Positions 27,078 to 35,165 of a DNA stretch of 64,000 bases are shown here, in pieces. Source of the DNA: G963664585 sp963664585 (lineage in GTDB: Bacteria; Bacillota; Clostridia; Oscillospirales; Ruminococcaceae); assembly GCA_963664585.2 (NCBI GenBank), contig CAXXEO010000021.1:1-64000 (forward strand), read 5' to 3'. Under the pieces are notes generated by a model. That model searched no databases, had not been told where the DNA came from, and saw only the letters and a list, made by a program, of their open reading frames with translations. The position numbers and the translations under genes are program-made. Every line of letters starts with the position of its first letter. The stretch's first letter is position 1.

Positions 27078-28535
27078 TTAGCAATATATGTTTGGCATGG
27101 TCTCCCCACGGAGACCGTAGATATCACCGTATGCGGTGAATGCGTCGAACTTGCTGCCGAGACGCTCCCTCAGCTTGTCGAAGGCTTTACCGGTCTCGTC
27201 AAGTATGCGTCCCTCATCACAAGCCAGCATTTTGCGGCCCTCCATCATTATCTCTCCGTCAACGATAACGGTGTCGACGTCGTTGCCCTGAGCATGGTAT
27301 ACCACGCGCTGCACCGGCATGATGCCGAAGGGTGCCAGATGGGGCTGTTTGGTGTTGATGATGATGATATCGGCCTTCTTGCCGACCTCCAGCGAGCCGA
27401 TGTCCTTATCCATACCCAGCGCCCGGGCGGGGACGATGGTACACATCTCTAGCACCTTGCCGGCGGGGGCAAGCAGGGGGTCGTTGTCGTGGGCACGGTG
27501 GATAACCTGGAACACCTTCATGTCCCGCCAGATATCATAGCTACGGTCGGGCGAGGTGCCATCGGTGACAATGGCCACCGAGCCTCCGGCCCGCATGACC
27601 TCGTAAACGGGGCAGCGCTTTTTGATATTAGCTCGGGTGGTGGGGCCGTGGAACAACACGGCGCCTGTATCGGCGAAAATCTTTATCTCCTCTTCCGAAA
27701 GACCCGTCGAGTGGGTCAGAGAGGTGTGCGGATTCAGCAACTCGGGCGTCGTGTCGTAGACGAACTGCACCCCGCCGCCGTAAAGATGGGTATGGAGGAG
27801 ACTGCCGTAGGTTGTGGCGATGCGGTACATCTCCTTATTCTTCCAGATGGCGAACTCCTTTGTCTCGGCCTTGGCGTTCCAGCCGATGGAGCCTGGGGCG
27901 ACGATGCAAATCTGGCGCTTGTGCTTACCGTTCAGCTCACGGACGGCTCTCTCGGTGGTCTCCACCATCTGCTCGGGGGTCAGGGTATGTTCGGTATGGC
28001 TGTCGCCCTCCCAAGTCCAAGCCGACTTAGGCCAGGGCCCGTCGCAAGAGCCGACGCCCGACACCTGACGGAGGCCCGTCTTAGCAGCACCCTCGAAGTG
28101 AGCGACCAGATTCTCCACCCGGTCGGGTCTGGGAGTACTGCCCAGCATCGACACACCGGTGGTTATGCCGAATTTAAGGCGGTCGGCGGCGGCAAGAGCG
28201 CCCTCAGCGTACCAGAAGAAATCGTCGGTGTAGTGGAAATAGATGTCCTCGGCCATCTTACCCCACCATGCATCGGGAAACTGTGTATCGTTGCTCTCGC
28301 CCAAGGTCTTGGTCAGGCAGTGGCCGGCGTGGCCGTGGGCGTCGACGAGGCCGGGCATGACGCAAAGCCTCTCAGCGTCGATGACGCGTTTGGCGCAAAC
28401 GTACTCGGGCAGGCCCTCCATGGGGCCAAGGGCGGCAATACGGTCGCCGTTTACGGCTACAAAGCCTGGCTGATAAAGGGAATGTGCAGGGTCCACCGTG
28501 ATGACGGTAGCATTCTTGATGATGAGATCGTACAC
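27078..28535 (-). CDS. Amidohydrolase-family deaminase (TRZ/ATZ, MTA/SAH deaminase-like)
   Basis: This 485-residue metal-dependent hydrolase begins MYDLIIKNATVITVDP, has the metal site VMPGLVDAHGHAG (His-x-His), then LHTHLYGGG and LTHSTGLSEEE (His), and AIVTDGTSPD (Asp). It closes with GSLEVGKKADIIIINT. The family removes amino or halide groups from ring compounds such as S-adenosylhomocysteine, guanine or triazines. The substrate is not decided by sequence. Its GC content and codon use are clearly higher than the neighbouring AT-rich cassettes, which suggests separate origin. The long opposite-strand frame is a codon-bias shadow. Confidence 0.85.
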   Translation of the reverse strand: MYDLIIKNATVITVDPAHSLYQPGFVAVNGDRIAALGPMEGLPEYVCAKRVIDAERLCVMPGLVDAHGHAGHCLTKTLGESNDTQFPDAWWGKMAEDIYFHYTDDFFWYAEGALAAADRLKFGITTGVSMLGSTPRPDRVENLVAHFEGAAKTGLRQVSGVGSCDGPWPKSAWTWEGDSHTEHTLTPEQMVETTERAVRELNGKHKRQICIVAPGSIGWNAKAETKEFAIWKNKEMYRIATTYGSLLHTHLYGGGVQFVYDTTPELLNPHTSLTHSTGLSEEEIKIFADTGAVLFHGPTTRANIKKRCPVYEVMRAGGSVAIVTDGTSPDRSYDIWRDMKVFQVIHRAHDNDPLLAPAGKVLEMCTIVPARALGMDKDIGSLEVGKKADIIIINTKQPHLAPFGIMPVQRVVYHAQGNDVDTVIVDGEIMMEGRKMLACDEGRILDETGKAFDKLRERLGSKFDAFTAYGDIYGLRGETMPNIYC

Positions 28536-28670
28536 GATATCATGCCTCCTTTATTCATATGCCTATTCGTACGCGGCCCCGCCGCTTGTACTAAAATCAT
28601 ATCACATAAGTCAGAAGGCGACAATGAATAATAGAGGACGATAGGTGACATTTCAGCGGCAACCGAAGAA

Positions 28671-28701
28671 AGTTAGGTGAATATAGATGCCATGTTTTAT
28701 A
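28671..28701. repeat. Cassette-type intergenic repeat R6
   Basis: AGTTAGGTGAATATAGATGC then CATGTTTTATA, ending at the stop of the GNAT gene at 28697. Confidence 0.6.
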
Positions 28702-29455
28702 ATGAATCTATCCAAGCGGACCATGACTCAAATGAATATTCATATTCTGTGAAGCCCGCTTCAGCGTAAATCTTTATTGCTGTAGGATTATTTGAATAGA
28801 GATATAATAAATCATCACTATGTTGATAATGATAGTCAACAAAGAATTTTGTTATTTGATGCGCATATCCATTTCCCCTATAAGGAATGCCCGTTTCAAC
28901 AGAATCAACTCTGCCAACTCCATTCTGTTGAAATTCGATCGATGCAGTGGTAACAGGAATACCGTTATGGTAGGCAACAATCAAATGGTAGTTTTCAGAC
29001 TTTAGACTCTCTTCAAAGATAATCCTGCAACGATCAATATCCTCTTTTTCAAAAACATTATTTAATATGTCATCATCGATCTTTCGTACACGCTTTATAT
29101 CAAGAGTTATTGGGATGTCAAGCTTCTTTACTTTTTGATGTATCATATACTTGCTTTTATCATACGACTGTATTATAAATCCATATTTTTTTAAAAAAGG
29201 CGTTATTTCATTTAACTGTCCATTTATTAATGCAGAGTATATCCTCGGCACAAGTTTTTTTGATAAGTAAAACTCTTTTACCTGCTTTACCGCGGTATCA
29301 AAATCACTTGTATCTATTATAATGGCATGGTTTCCATCGTGAGAATCAGGTATGAATTCATTATAGAATAATAGACCGTACTCAACCTCGGAAAGATTTG
29401 AAAAAAGGCTTGGAAAACGATATTCAGATTTCACAATTTTAGATTTTATATCCAT
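28697..29455 (-). CDS. GNAT-family N-acetyltransferase
   Basis: This 252-residue protein has its acetyltransferase domain in the C-terminal half: VTTASIEFQ, then VETGIPYRGNGYAHQITKFF (acetyl-CoA loop) and YLYSNNPTAIKIYAEAGFTE. The N-terminal 110 residues look like a second, degenerate GNAT fold, a layout common in this group. The ATG at 29455 is weakly preceded by AGGGAG. The acceptor is unknown. Confidence 0.75.
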   Translation of the reverse strand: MDIKSKIVKSEYRFPSLFSNLSEVEYGLLFYNEFIPDSHDGNHAIIIDTSDFDTAVKQVKEFYLSKKLVPRIYSALINGQLNEITPFLKKYGFIIQSYDKSKYMIHQKVKKLDIPITLDIKRVRKIDDDILNNVFEKEDIDRCRIIFEESLKSENYHLIVAYHNGIPVTTASIEFQQNGVGRVDSVETGIPYRGNGYAHQITKFFVDYHYQHSDDLLYLYSNNPTAIKIYAEAGFTEYEYSFESWSAWIDSL

Positions 29456-29552
29456 CTTATAAACTCCCTGTCAATTGTCCTATGTCTTCCATTATAACGA
29501 AATACTGCCGTTAAATAATAACAGATATAACAGCAGCTTTCGACAAAATTTG

Positions 29553-29637
29553 TGGTGGAGAAGGAGGGACTCTAACCCTCGAGGCAATTTTGGCACAATT
29601 AAGCGATTATACGCTTCTGCCAAGTCAGAGCTAAATA
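29553..29637 (-). repeat. tRNA 3'-end fragment plus cassette repeat R7
   Basis: On the minus strand 29553-29583 ends with a T-arm (GAGGG-TTAGAGT-CCCTC), an acceptor half CTTCTCC, a discriminator A and CCA. This is what the last 30 bases of a tRNA-Ser gene look like. It continues into the cassette repeat (TACGCTTCTGCCAAGTCAG). The same compound unit recurs at 33261-33342. No 5' half of a tRNA is present. Confidence 0.6.
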
Positions 29638-29659
29638 CGCGTTATGCCCAAATTAAGAA

Positions 29660-30415
29660 TCAGGTTTTTTGGGTCAAATACAAAGCAATCGTATCATTAA
29701 TCGTTATTTTATTCCCTGCATTTATAACAGCTTCCCTGATTTCTCCATAGAATTTTGATTTATACGGTTCTTGCAACGTAATATGTTCTACCTGCGTGCT
29801 ACTTAAATACTCAACATATTCGTCTGCATTAAGGACTCTTACTCTTTTCCAATCACGATAATTAAAGTCAACAAATCCGTAATTCACAACATTATCGTAA
29901 TTCAATCTGCATGTATATTTGGTTTCGACATGGAAGTGTTTTTGGTATATCTCTTGAATTTGGTTATACAACTCTTCGTTTGCTCTTTTTTCATCCGAAA
30001 GCGTCATAAACATGGCTAATGTTCCACCGCTTTTTAGAAGGTCATATACTTTAGGAAATCCGATTTTTTCTGGAATCCACTGTATTGTAGCAGCTGAGTA
30101 TACTAAATCAAATTTTAGCGTTCCAAAGTCATGGGTTTCGAAGTCATCATTTACTATATGAAAATTATCATACGAGTTAAACTTATTCTTTGTAAATTCT
30201 GCGAGATGTTCTCCCAGTTCAATTGCCAGATAATCGCATCCCGTTTTTAAGAAAGGTTCGGTAGCCTGTCCTGTCCCCGGACCGATTTCGAGCGCCGCTT
30301 TGTCGGAGTTGAGTTTAGCGTATTCAATCACATCAGCAAATAGCTCCTCACAATAACGCGGTCTCCATTTGTCAAATTGTTCCGGGATCCTATCAAATGT
30401 TTTTCTAAAATCCAT
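29660..30415 (-). CDS. Class I SAM-dependent methyltransferase
   Basis: This 251-residue protein has motif I AALEIGPGTGQATEPFL, an acidic YLAIELGEHLAEF, DDFETHDFG, FDLVYSAATIQWIP and LLKSGGTLAMFM. The N-terminal FDRIPEQFDKWRPRYCEELF is typical of small-molecule or TrmB-like methyltransferases in this group. I chose the ATG at 30415, after AGAGGTAAGCAAT; upstream Met codons lack a ribosome binding site. Unit R7 follows its stop. Confidence 0.8.
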   Translation of the reverse strand: MDFRKTFDRIPEQFDKWRPRYCEELFADVIEYAKLNSDKAALEIGPGTGQATEPFLKTGCDYLAIELGEHLAEFTKNKFNSYDNFHIVNDDFETHDFGTLKFDLVYSAATIQWIPEKIGFPKVYDLLKSGGTLAMFMTLSDEKRANEELYNQIQEIYQKHFHVETKYTCRLNYDNVVNYGFVDFNYRDWKRVRVLNADEYVEYLSSTQVEHITLQEPYKSKFYGEIREAVINAGNKITINDTIALYLTQKT

Positions 30416-30504
30416 ATTGCTTACCTCTCTGTCAAAATAATTCATGCTGTAAATCAAATACATGAAGCAATGCTGCACGCAATATATCAAAGATAGCTTT
30501 TGAT

Positions 30505-30565
30505 TTGGCGAGTTAATGAATATACGCGTCTGTGGGGACAGGGCTAAAGCTCCCATTGTGCTCAT
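30505..30565. repeat. Cassette-type intergenic repeat R8
   Basis: GGCGAGTTAATGAATATACG, CGTCTGTGGGGACAGGGCTA and AAGCTCCCATTGTGCTCAT. It is nearly identical over its right half to R12 at 35100-35156. It lies 3' of the GNAT gene at 30576. Confidence 0.7.
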
Positions 30566-30575
30566 AAACTAAAAT

Positions 30576-31109
30576 TTATCTACTACACATATCCTTTTCA
30601 AATCTGAAGAAATATTCTGATCCTGCAATATCCTCACCCAGTGCGTGAGGATCGGGGTGATGTGGATTGTAAAACTCAACGATATTAAATCCACACTTGT
30701 TAACGTAAAAATGAATATTCCGCTTTTCAAAATAAGGGGTATGCGTTTCCCAAATCTCGGTTTCAGGGTGAAGCTGTTCAATGGATTTCCACGCCGCAAG
30801 CCCAACACCACGGCCATGACCGTTCGGATTCACAAATAGTAAATCAAGCGAATTGTGGCGAGTTGCGGGATGAATTACAATTACCGTACCTCCAACAATC
30901 TGACCATCCAGTACAATGTGGTAGGTTTCAGCACCCAGTGCATCCATGGATTTTTCAATATCTTCTTTGGGAATTACTTCACCTGCCGATTCGCCAAACT
31001 CCTTTACTACAGCAACAGCAAATGCCGCATGCAAATCATTTATAAAATTAGCTCGATCGCCCTCACTGATGGGAACAAGCAAAATTTCTATATCAGATAT
31101 GTTATTCAT
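30576..31109 (-). CDS. GNAT-family N-acetyltransferase
   Basis: This 177-residue acetyltransferase carries GGTVIVIHPATRHNSLDLLF, then VNPNGHGRGVGLAAWKSIEQ (acetyl-CoA binding) and ETHTPYFEKRNIHFYVNKCG. The ATG at 31109 follows a GGAGGAAATGCG site. It is a single-gene cassette followed by R8. The acceptor is unknown. Confidence 0.8.
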   Translation of the reverse strand: MNNISDIEILLVPISEGDRANFINDLHAAFAVAVVKEFGESAGEVIPKEDIEKSMDALGAETYHIVLDGQIVGGTVIVIHPATRHNSLDLLFVNPNGHGRGVGLAAWKSIEQLHPETEIWETHTPYFEKRNIHFYVNKCGFNIVEFYNPHHPDPHALGEDIAGSEYFFRFEKDMCSR

Positions 31110-31166
31110 CGCATTTCCTCCAAATCTTCATTGATCGCACTATCGGATTATACTTATATTGTACTC

Positions 31167-31907
31167 TTATAGTTTTCTTGCTTTGACTACAAAAGTTACA
31201 GGAAACATCTTTGCTTTATTTACAAAATCGCTGTTATCGTCCCGCGATTGCATAATTTCATCATCAGATTGCTCAATCATTTGCTCAATTACAAATCCCG
31301 CTTTTGCCAACGCATTCACATAAGTTGATAGTTTACGGTCCGATAATGTTAGCACACCTTCATCAAGAGATACCGAATACCAAGATTCATCGAAATAACA
31401 TTTTTTAAAAGCAAGCATATTATTCTCTGCAACAACACATTTGTGTATAGGGTGAGACCAACTGAAAATAAATACGCCGTCTTTTTTAAGGTAAGAAGCG
31501 ATCCGGCAAAAAGTGCCATCAAGGTCGGTTGTCCAGCCTATGGCGTAAATCGAATAAACAAAGTCAAAATAATCCACGGGTATGTCACATTCTTCTTCCA
31601 TGGCAGAACAGATCAATTTTGCTGAAAGACCGCACGCCGCCAAATGTTGCTTTGCCTTTTCAATTTGTTTTTCTGATATATCCATACCCCATAGTTCAGA
31701 TGCTTTGCGATCCCCCTGATATTGCAAGGATTGACCGTTTCCACAGCCTATCTCTAACATCTTTTTTCCTGAGACATCACCAAAAAGTTGGCAACTTTCT
31801 TCTGAGACAAATGCTCCGTACATAGGAAGCACGATTGCTCCTAAATAATCATTTCCTTTTGTATCCCAATAGAAGCCGTTTGTTTTATAAACAAAATTCT
31901 TGTCCAT
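31167..31907 (-). CDS. Class I SAM-dependent methyltransferase
   Basis: This 246-residue protein shows motif I KKMLEIGCGNGQSLQYQ, LWGMDISEKQIEKAKQHL, VDYFDFVYSIYAIGWTTDLD and YLKKDGVFIFSWSHPIHKCV. The N-terminal GFYWDTKGNDYLGAIVLPMYG is typical of small-molecule methyltransferases of Clostridia. The ATG at 31907 follows GGAGGGTGTCGGC. It is not followed by a cassette repeat, only by a short AT-rich gap. Confidence 0.8.
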   Translation of the reverse strand: MDKNFVYKTNGFYWDTKGNDYLGAIVLPMYGAFVSEESCQLFGDVSGKKMLEIGCGNGQSLQYQGDRKASELWGMDISEKQIEKAKQHLAACGLSAKLICSAMEEECDIPVDYFDFVYSIYAIGWTTDLDGTFCRIASYLKKDGVFIFSWSHPIHKCVVAENNMLAFKKCYFDESWYSVSLDEGVLTLSDRKLSTYVNALAKAGFVIEQMIEQSDDEIMQSRDDNSDFVNKAKMFPVTFVVKARKL

Positions 31908-32019
31908 GCCGACACCCTCCACTTAATATAAATAATCTGCACTTAGAGTATCATGATCGGTAAAATAGTCAAATGTCTAAACTACGAAGGCTTGAGTCAT
32001 ATTTTACCATCTTACAGCA

Positions 32020-32052
32020 AAGAAGTCGATTGCTAGCAATCGACTTCTTTTA
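32020..32052 (-). terminator. Palindromic terminator
   Basis: A 30-bp perfect palindrome of AAGAAGTCGATTGC and its complement around TA, followed by TT. It stands between the GNAT gene at 32156 (3' side) and the methyltransferase start and can stop transcription in both directions. Confidence 0.7.
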
Positions 32053-32061
32053 ACAAATCTA

Positions 32062-32103
32062 TGGCAAGTGGTGAATATACGCTTCTGCCAAGTCGGGGCT
32101 AAA
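32062..32103. repeat. Cassette-type intergenic repeat R9
   Basis: GGCAAGTGGTGAATATACGC, TTCTGCCAAGTCGGGGCTAA. It lies 3' of the GNAT gene at 32156. Confidence 0.7.
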
Positions 32104-32155
32104 CAGGAAGATTAAGCTTATTATGTTTGATAAAATACATACCCCTTTCGCAAAG

Positions 32156-33100
32156 CTATTGCCGGATACTATGCTCATCAATACGCCGTACAACACTATG
32201 CGTATAAGCGGAAAAGTACTTAAGCCAAAATCGATATGCTGTAGGATTTATGCTTTCAAAATCAACTCCAAGAAGCTTAAACCCCTCAGCTTTTAAATTA
32301 CAAATCGCATAATTAAGTAAATTTGGGTAAACTCCAGTTCCTCTGTGTTTAGGCATGCAGAAGGCGCCATCTACATTTAGCATATCATTGGTTTGCGTAA
32401 TGAAGGTTTCACCACTATTATTAATTTTCAAGAATGCCACAATTTCCATGCCCTTTTTTGCAATAAAATACCTTCCATTTCCTTTCGCAATTGATTTACA
32501 GAAGGCTTCCTGCGAATAGGGGCGGACTATAAAGGATGGACTACTTGCCATATGTTCACCTAACATAGCATACAACGGATAAACGAGCATATATTCATCA
32601 GCTGGCAATTCGTGGTAGGTATATTGAGGGCAATCATGCACTGTTATTCCTTCCATTGACCTTATCGCATCCAAGCATCTCATACCAAAACCATAATAAA
32701 AAAATTTCTCTTGTGCGACTATATCATGGGCATACAAACAGATTGCATGGCTTGATGCTCCGGCCTTTGCCCATTTTTCAGCAGCCGCTTGATACATGCG
32801 GGCGTAGACTTCTCCTCTGTTTTGGATAACAGCTCCATTACCATGCATAGGGGAAAAAACACCAACCGCATTGGTGGAACGAAATGCATTTTTAAAAGGT
32901 GGAAAACAACATAAAAAGCCTAGCATCTCTTCGCCTTCAAATGCTGCAACTCCCAGTCTGTTTTCGGCAAAGAGATGCATATCTGGCCATATATCAACAG
33001 GCGGTAAAGCGGATTCAATCTCTCGTTGAGCATCATAGTTTTGTTTGGCGACTTGAATTGCCAGCTCAATATGATTTTCAGTAAAATCCGTAATATACAT
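32156..33100 (-). CDS. Double-domain GNAT acetyltransferase
   Basis: This 314-residue protein has two acetyltransferase-like halves. The N-terminal half runs from MYITDFTENHIELAIQVAKQ to FFYYGFGMRCLDAIRS. The C-terminal half holds the better acetyl-CoA loop, MPKHRGTGVYPNLLNYAICN, followed by GVDFESINPTAYRFWLKYFS. Similar Clostridia proteins exist. The acceptor is unknown. The ATG at 33100 follows AGGAGAGAATATATG. Confidence 0.75.
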   Translation of the reverse strand: MYITDFTENHIELAIQVAKQNYDAQREIESALPPVDIWPDMHLFAENRLGVAAFEGEEMLGFLCCFPPFKNAFRSTNAVGVFSPMHGNGAVIQNRGEVYARMYQAAAEKWAKAGASSHAICLYAHDIVAQEKFFYYGFGMRCLDAIRSMEGITVHDCPQYTYHELPADEYMLVYPLYAMLGEHMASSPSFIVRPYSQEAFCKSIAKGNGRYFIAKKGMEIVAFLKINNSGETFITQTNDMLNVDGAFCMPKHRGTGVYPNLLNYAICNLKAEGFKLLGVDFESINPTAYRFWLKYFSAYTHSVVRRIDEHSIRQ

Positions 33101-33260
33101 ATATTCTCTCCTTTTCTTCTTTTAACCTCTTTCTATATTTGTATGAAACAGCAATGAAACTTTTCATCACAACCACTTCCTTCATAGATTAAGACACACA
33201 AATCCGAACCTATTGCCAACTGGAATATCGATAACCGAACGGGTTTGGACTGGACAAAAT

Positions 33261-33342
33261 TGAGGAGAAAGAGGGACTCGAACCCTCGCTACAATTTTGG
33301 CACAATTAAGTGATTATAACTTCTGCCAAGTCAGGGCTAAAT
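33261..33342 (-). repeat. tRNA 3'-end fragment plus cassette repeat R10
   Basis: On the minus strand 33261-33288 reads as a T-arm (GAGGG-TTCGAGT-CCCTC) plus acceptor-like TTTCTCCTCA. It is joined through ACAATTTTGGCACAATTAAG to CTTCTGCCAAGTCAGGGCTA. The whole unit matches 29553-29637 with about a dozen differences and has the same orientation. Confidence 0.6.
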
Positions 33343-33888
33343 ATCGTATGATATTTCTTTTGTGAGGGATCTCCATTCAGATGACAGAATCCCATATTCA
33401 TATGTATCTTGCCAAATTGGATTATTAAAGTTATCAGTCTTAAAATAAATATTTTGTTTTAGATGTCCTTCTTTCCTCATACCCAAACGTTCAAGAAGTT
33501 TCCATGATTTCTCATTTTCAGGATTACACATAGCTATGATACGATGTGCATTTAATTTTTTAATAGCATAGTTCACAACGGCCTTAGCGCTTTCAGTAGC
33601 ATACCCATTTCCTTGATAGTTTGAATTAAAAACGCAACCCAATTCCCATGTATTAAAATCTTGCTTCGACAGATAGATGTTCCCGATTAATTTTTGGTTT
33701 TCTTTCAAACAAACTGCCCAAAATGCATCATCATTTGAACGCTTTATTGCTTCACTTTTAGACTTATCTTCTGAATATACATCATATGGTTCATAAAAAA
33801 CCACTTGTGGGTCAGATAAATACTCATATAAATCTTTCCAATCTTCAGAAACAAATTGTCTTATTATCAATCTTTGCGTGTCAATCAT
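33337..33888 (-). CDS. RimJ/RimL-type GNAT acetyltransferase
   Basis: This 183-residue protein has the ribosomal-protein-acetyltransferase layout: TQRLIIRQFVSEDWKDLYEY, GNIYLSKQDFNTWELGCVFN, then NYQGNGYATESAKAVVNYAI (acetyl-CoA loop) and NPENEKSWKLLERLGMRKEG. The native substrate could be a protein N-terminus or an antibiotic. The start at 33888 is the natural family start (MIDTQRL). R10 overlaps its 3' end. Confidence 0.82.
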   Translation of the reverse strand: MIDTQRLIIRQFVSEDWKDLYEYLSDPQVVFYEPYDVYSEDKSKSEAIKRSNDDAFWAVCLKENQKLIGNIYLSKQDFNTWELGCVFNSNYQGNGYATESAKAVVNYAIKKLNAHRIIAMCNPENEKSWKLLERLGMRKEGHLKQNIYFKTDNFNNPIWQDTYEYGILSSEWRSLTKEISYDI

Positions 33889-33920
33889 GTTGTTTCCTCA
33901 CATTCAACTGACATCAATTA

Positions 33921-34325
33921 TTAGGAACACAATAAAGAATCTATCTCAAACCAGTGTTCCGTCAGCCAAAGCATTTCTTTTGCATACCCTTTTCTTCTTT
34001 CCGAAGGTCTAACCGAATATCCCATATGCCCACCCCAGACACTTAAAATAGGGTGGTCGATGTGATGTCTAAGGTCAATAACACCAACAATTTTGTTGTC
34101 GACCGGGCGTACAGCAATATAAGTGTTGGAAGTCACACCGCCTTCTGGACATGTTTCTTTATTCTCACGCATATCAATGATTTTTATCCATTCATCTGCT
34201 GATGAGCAATTTTTCAAAGGTCCACATCCAGCAAACTCATCATCTGCCGCTAAAAGCTCTTGACGAAAATTCATAATATCGTCAGCATATTCCATTGATG
34301 GTTTTATTAACATAATTTCATTCAT
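33921..34325 (-). CDS. GNAT acetyltransferase with an exchanged, short C-terminus
   Basis: This protein has 134 residues, against about 170 for the family. It keeps EYADDIMNFRQELLAADDEF, VDNKIVGVIDLRHHIDHPIL and the acetyl-CoA loop YSVRPSERRKGYAKEML, but then ends abruptly WLTEHWFEIDSLLCS. The last 57 bp also occur at 16431-16488, away from any GNAT body, so the 3' end has been swapped by recombination. The last strands and the CoA-side helix are missing, so it may be inactive. Confidence 0.7.
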   Translation of the reverse strand: MNEIMLIKPSMEYADDIMNFRQELLAADDEFAGCGPLKNCSSADEWIKIIDMRENKETCPEGGVTSNTYIAVRPVDNKIVGVIDLRHHIDHPILSVWGGHMGYSVRPSERRKGYAKEMLWLTEHWFEIDSLLCS

Positions 34326-34379
34326 AAAATTACCACCTTATATAATCGCTTAATATAAATGACTTTGACAACCTTGATG

Positions 34380-34412
34380 GGAAGTTAGGTAATAAAGGAT
34401 ACACGCATTTAG
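34380..34412. repeat. Cassette-type intergenic repeat R11
   Basis: GGAAGTTAGGTAATAAAGGA then TACACGCATTTAGC, a diverged core 3' of the CPT-like gene at 34430. Confidence 0.5.
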
Positions 34413-34429
34413 CTTTTGTATAATGCTCA

Positions 34430-34945
34430 TTATCCTCGGAAGGGGATTTTATCCAATATAAAGTCTGCACATTCTTGGACAGTATGTATATTTGTATCAA
34501 TACTTAATACAAATTCAATACTGTTTTCTGCAATCTTACTTTGTTCTAAGGATTGGTTCTCTCTTCTATCTTCGCGCAAAATATTACGCTGCCTGCACAC
34601 TTCCAATGGACAATGTATATTAACAATTTTCAAAGGATATCCTTCAAAAATTTCCAACAGCTTTTGATAATGCTGATTTAATCCATCAATATTCATAACC
34701 AATCCATCAATAATGACATCTCTTCCTTGTTCCGAAAAGCTGCGTGCAGCATGGTACATGGCAATAATAGCATTTGAATAATATACATTATTAGCAGCAG
34801 CCCATGTAGGTATAGTTTTCTCAAACAAATCGAATCCCACCACAAAGACTAGCTTCGTTTTCCGTAAAATAATTTCATTTATAATTGAGGTTTTCCCTGT
34901 GCTAGTTAGACCATTTAGAAAAACAATATTGCCATAGTCTTTCAT
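34430..34945 (-). CDS. Chloramphenicol phosphotransferase-like P-loop kinase
   Basis: This 171-residue protein has the CPT-like layout: IVFLNGLTSTGKTSIINEII (Walker A GLTSTGKTS), VVGFDLFEKTIP, GRDVIIDGLVMNIDG and IVNIHCPLEVCRQRN then REDRRENQSLEQS. Members phosphorylate small hydroxyl compounds; the founding member inactivates chloramphenicol. Resistance is not proven by sequence. The ATG at 34945 follows GGGAGGCACAGAA. It is a single-gene cassette. Confidence 0.75.
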   Translation of the reverse strand: MKDYGNIVFLNGLTSTGKTSIINEIILRKTKLVFVVGFDLFEKTIPTWAAANNVYYSNAIIAMYHAARSFSEQGRDVIIDGLVMNIDGLNQHYQKLLEIFEGYPLKIVNIHCPLEVCRQRNILREDRRENQSLEQSKIAENSIEFVLSIDTNIHTVQECADFILDKIPFRG

Positions 34946-34968
34946 TTCTGTGCCTCCCTACCTAGTCC

Positions 34969-35043
34969 TTATCCAAGTATCCTCATCTCATCCACCAGAT
35001 CCTGGATCTGCCGTTCTTCCGCGATCTTTTGGAAGGTTTCCTT
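34969..35043 (-). pseudogene. Short 3' gene remnant
   Basis: On the minus strand this encodes KETFQKIAEERQIQDLVDEM and then RILG and a stop. It is helical and coding in character, but no start or upstream body exists because repeat R12 begins directly before it. The family cannot be named. Confidence 0.3.
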
Positions 35044-35156
35044 GGCTTAACAGTTATGTTAAATTATGTTTATAATACCTCTCCATAAAACGCTTCGGCA
35101 AGTTAGGTCAATATACGCGTCTGTGGGGAGAGGGCTAAAGCTCCCATTGTGCTCAT
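35044..35156. repeat. Cassette-type intergenic repeat R12 (longest form)
   Basis: The most complete copy, with four blocks: TTAACAGTTATGTTAAATTA, TGTTTATAATACCTCTCCAT, CGGCAAGTTAGGTCAATATA and CGCGTCTG...GGGCTAAAGCTCCC. The first block carries a promoter-like TTAACA-18 bp-TATAAT pointing right. It lies 3' of the Nudix gene. Confidence 0.75.
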
Positions 35157-35165
35157 TTGATGAGG

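Noticed and set aside
27489..28631. 380-codon plus-strand open frame opposite the amidohydrolase
   Set aside because: It is a shadow produced by GC-rich codons of the amidohydrolase. It lacks family motifs and a ribosome binding site, while the minus frame has all metal-site motifs.
29553..33290. Functional tRNA genes
   Set aside because: Only T-arm and 3' acceptor halves are present. No D-arm, anticodon arm or matching 5' acceptor can be folded.
10140..35160. Classical integron attC sites
   Set aside because: GTTAGGT fits the R' consensus and ACCTAAC on the other strand fits R'', but I could not find a consistent R''-L''-L'-R' pairing across copies, and there is no intI gene in the window. 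I therefore call them cassette-type repeats only.
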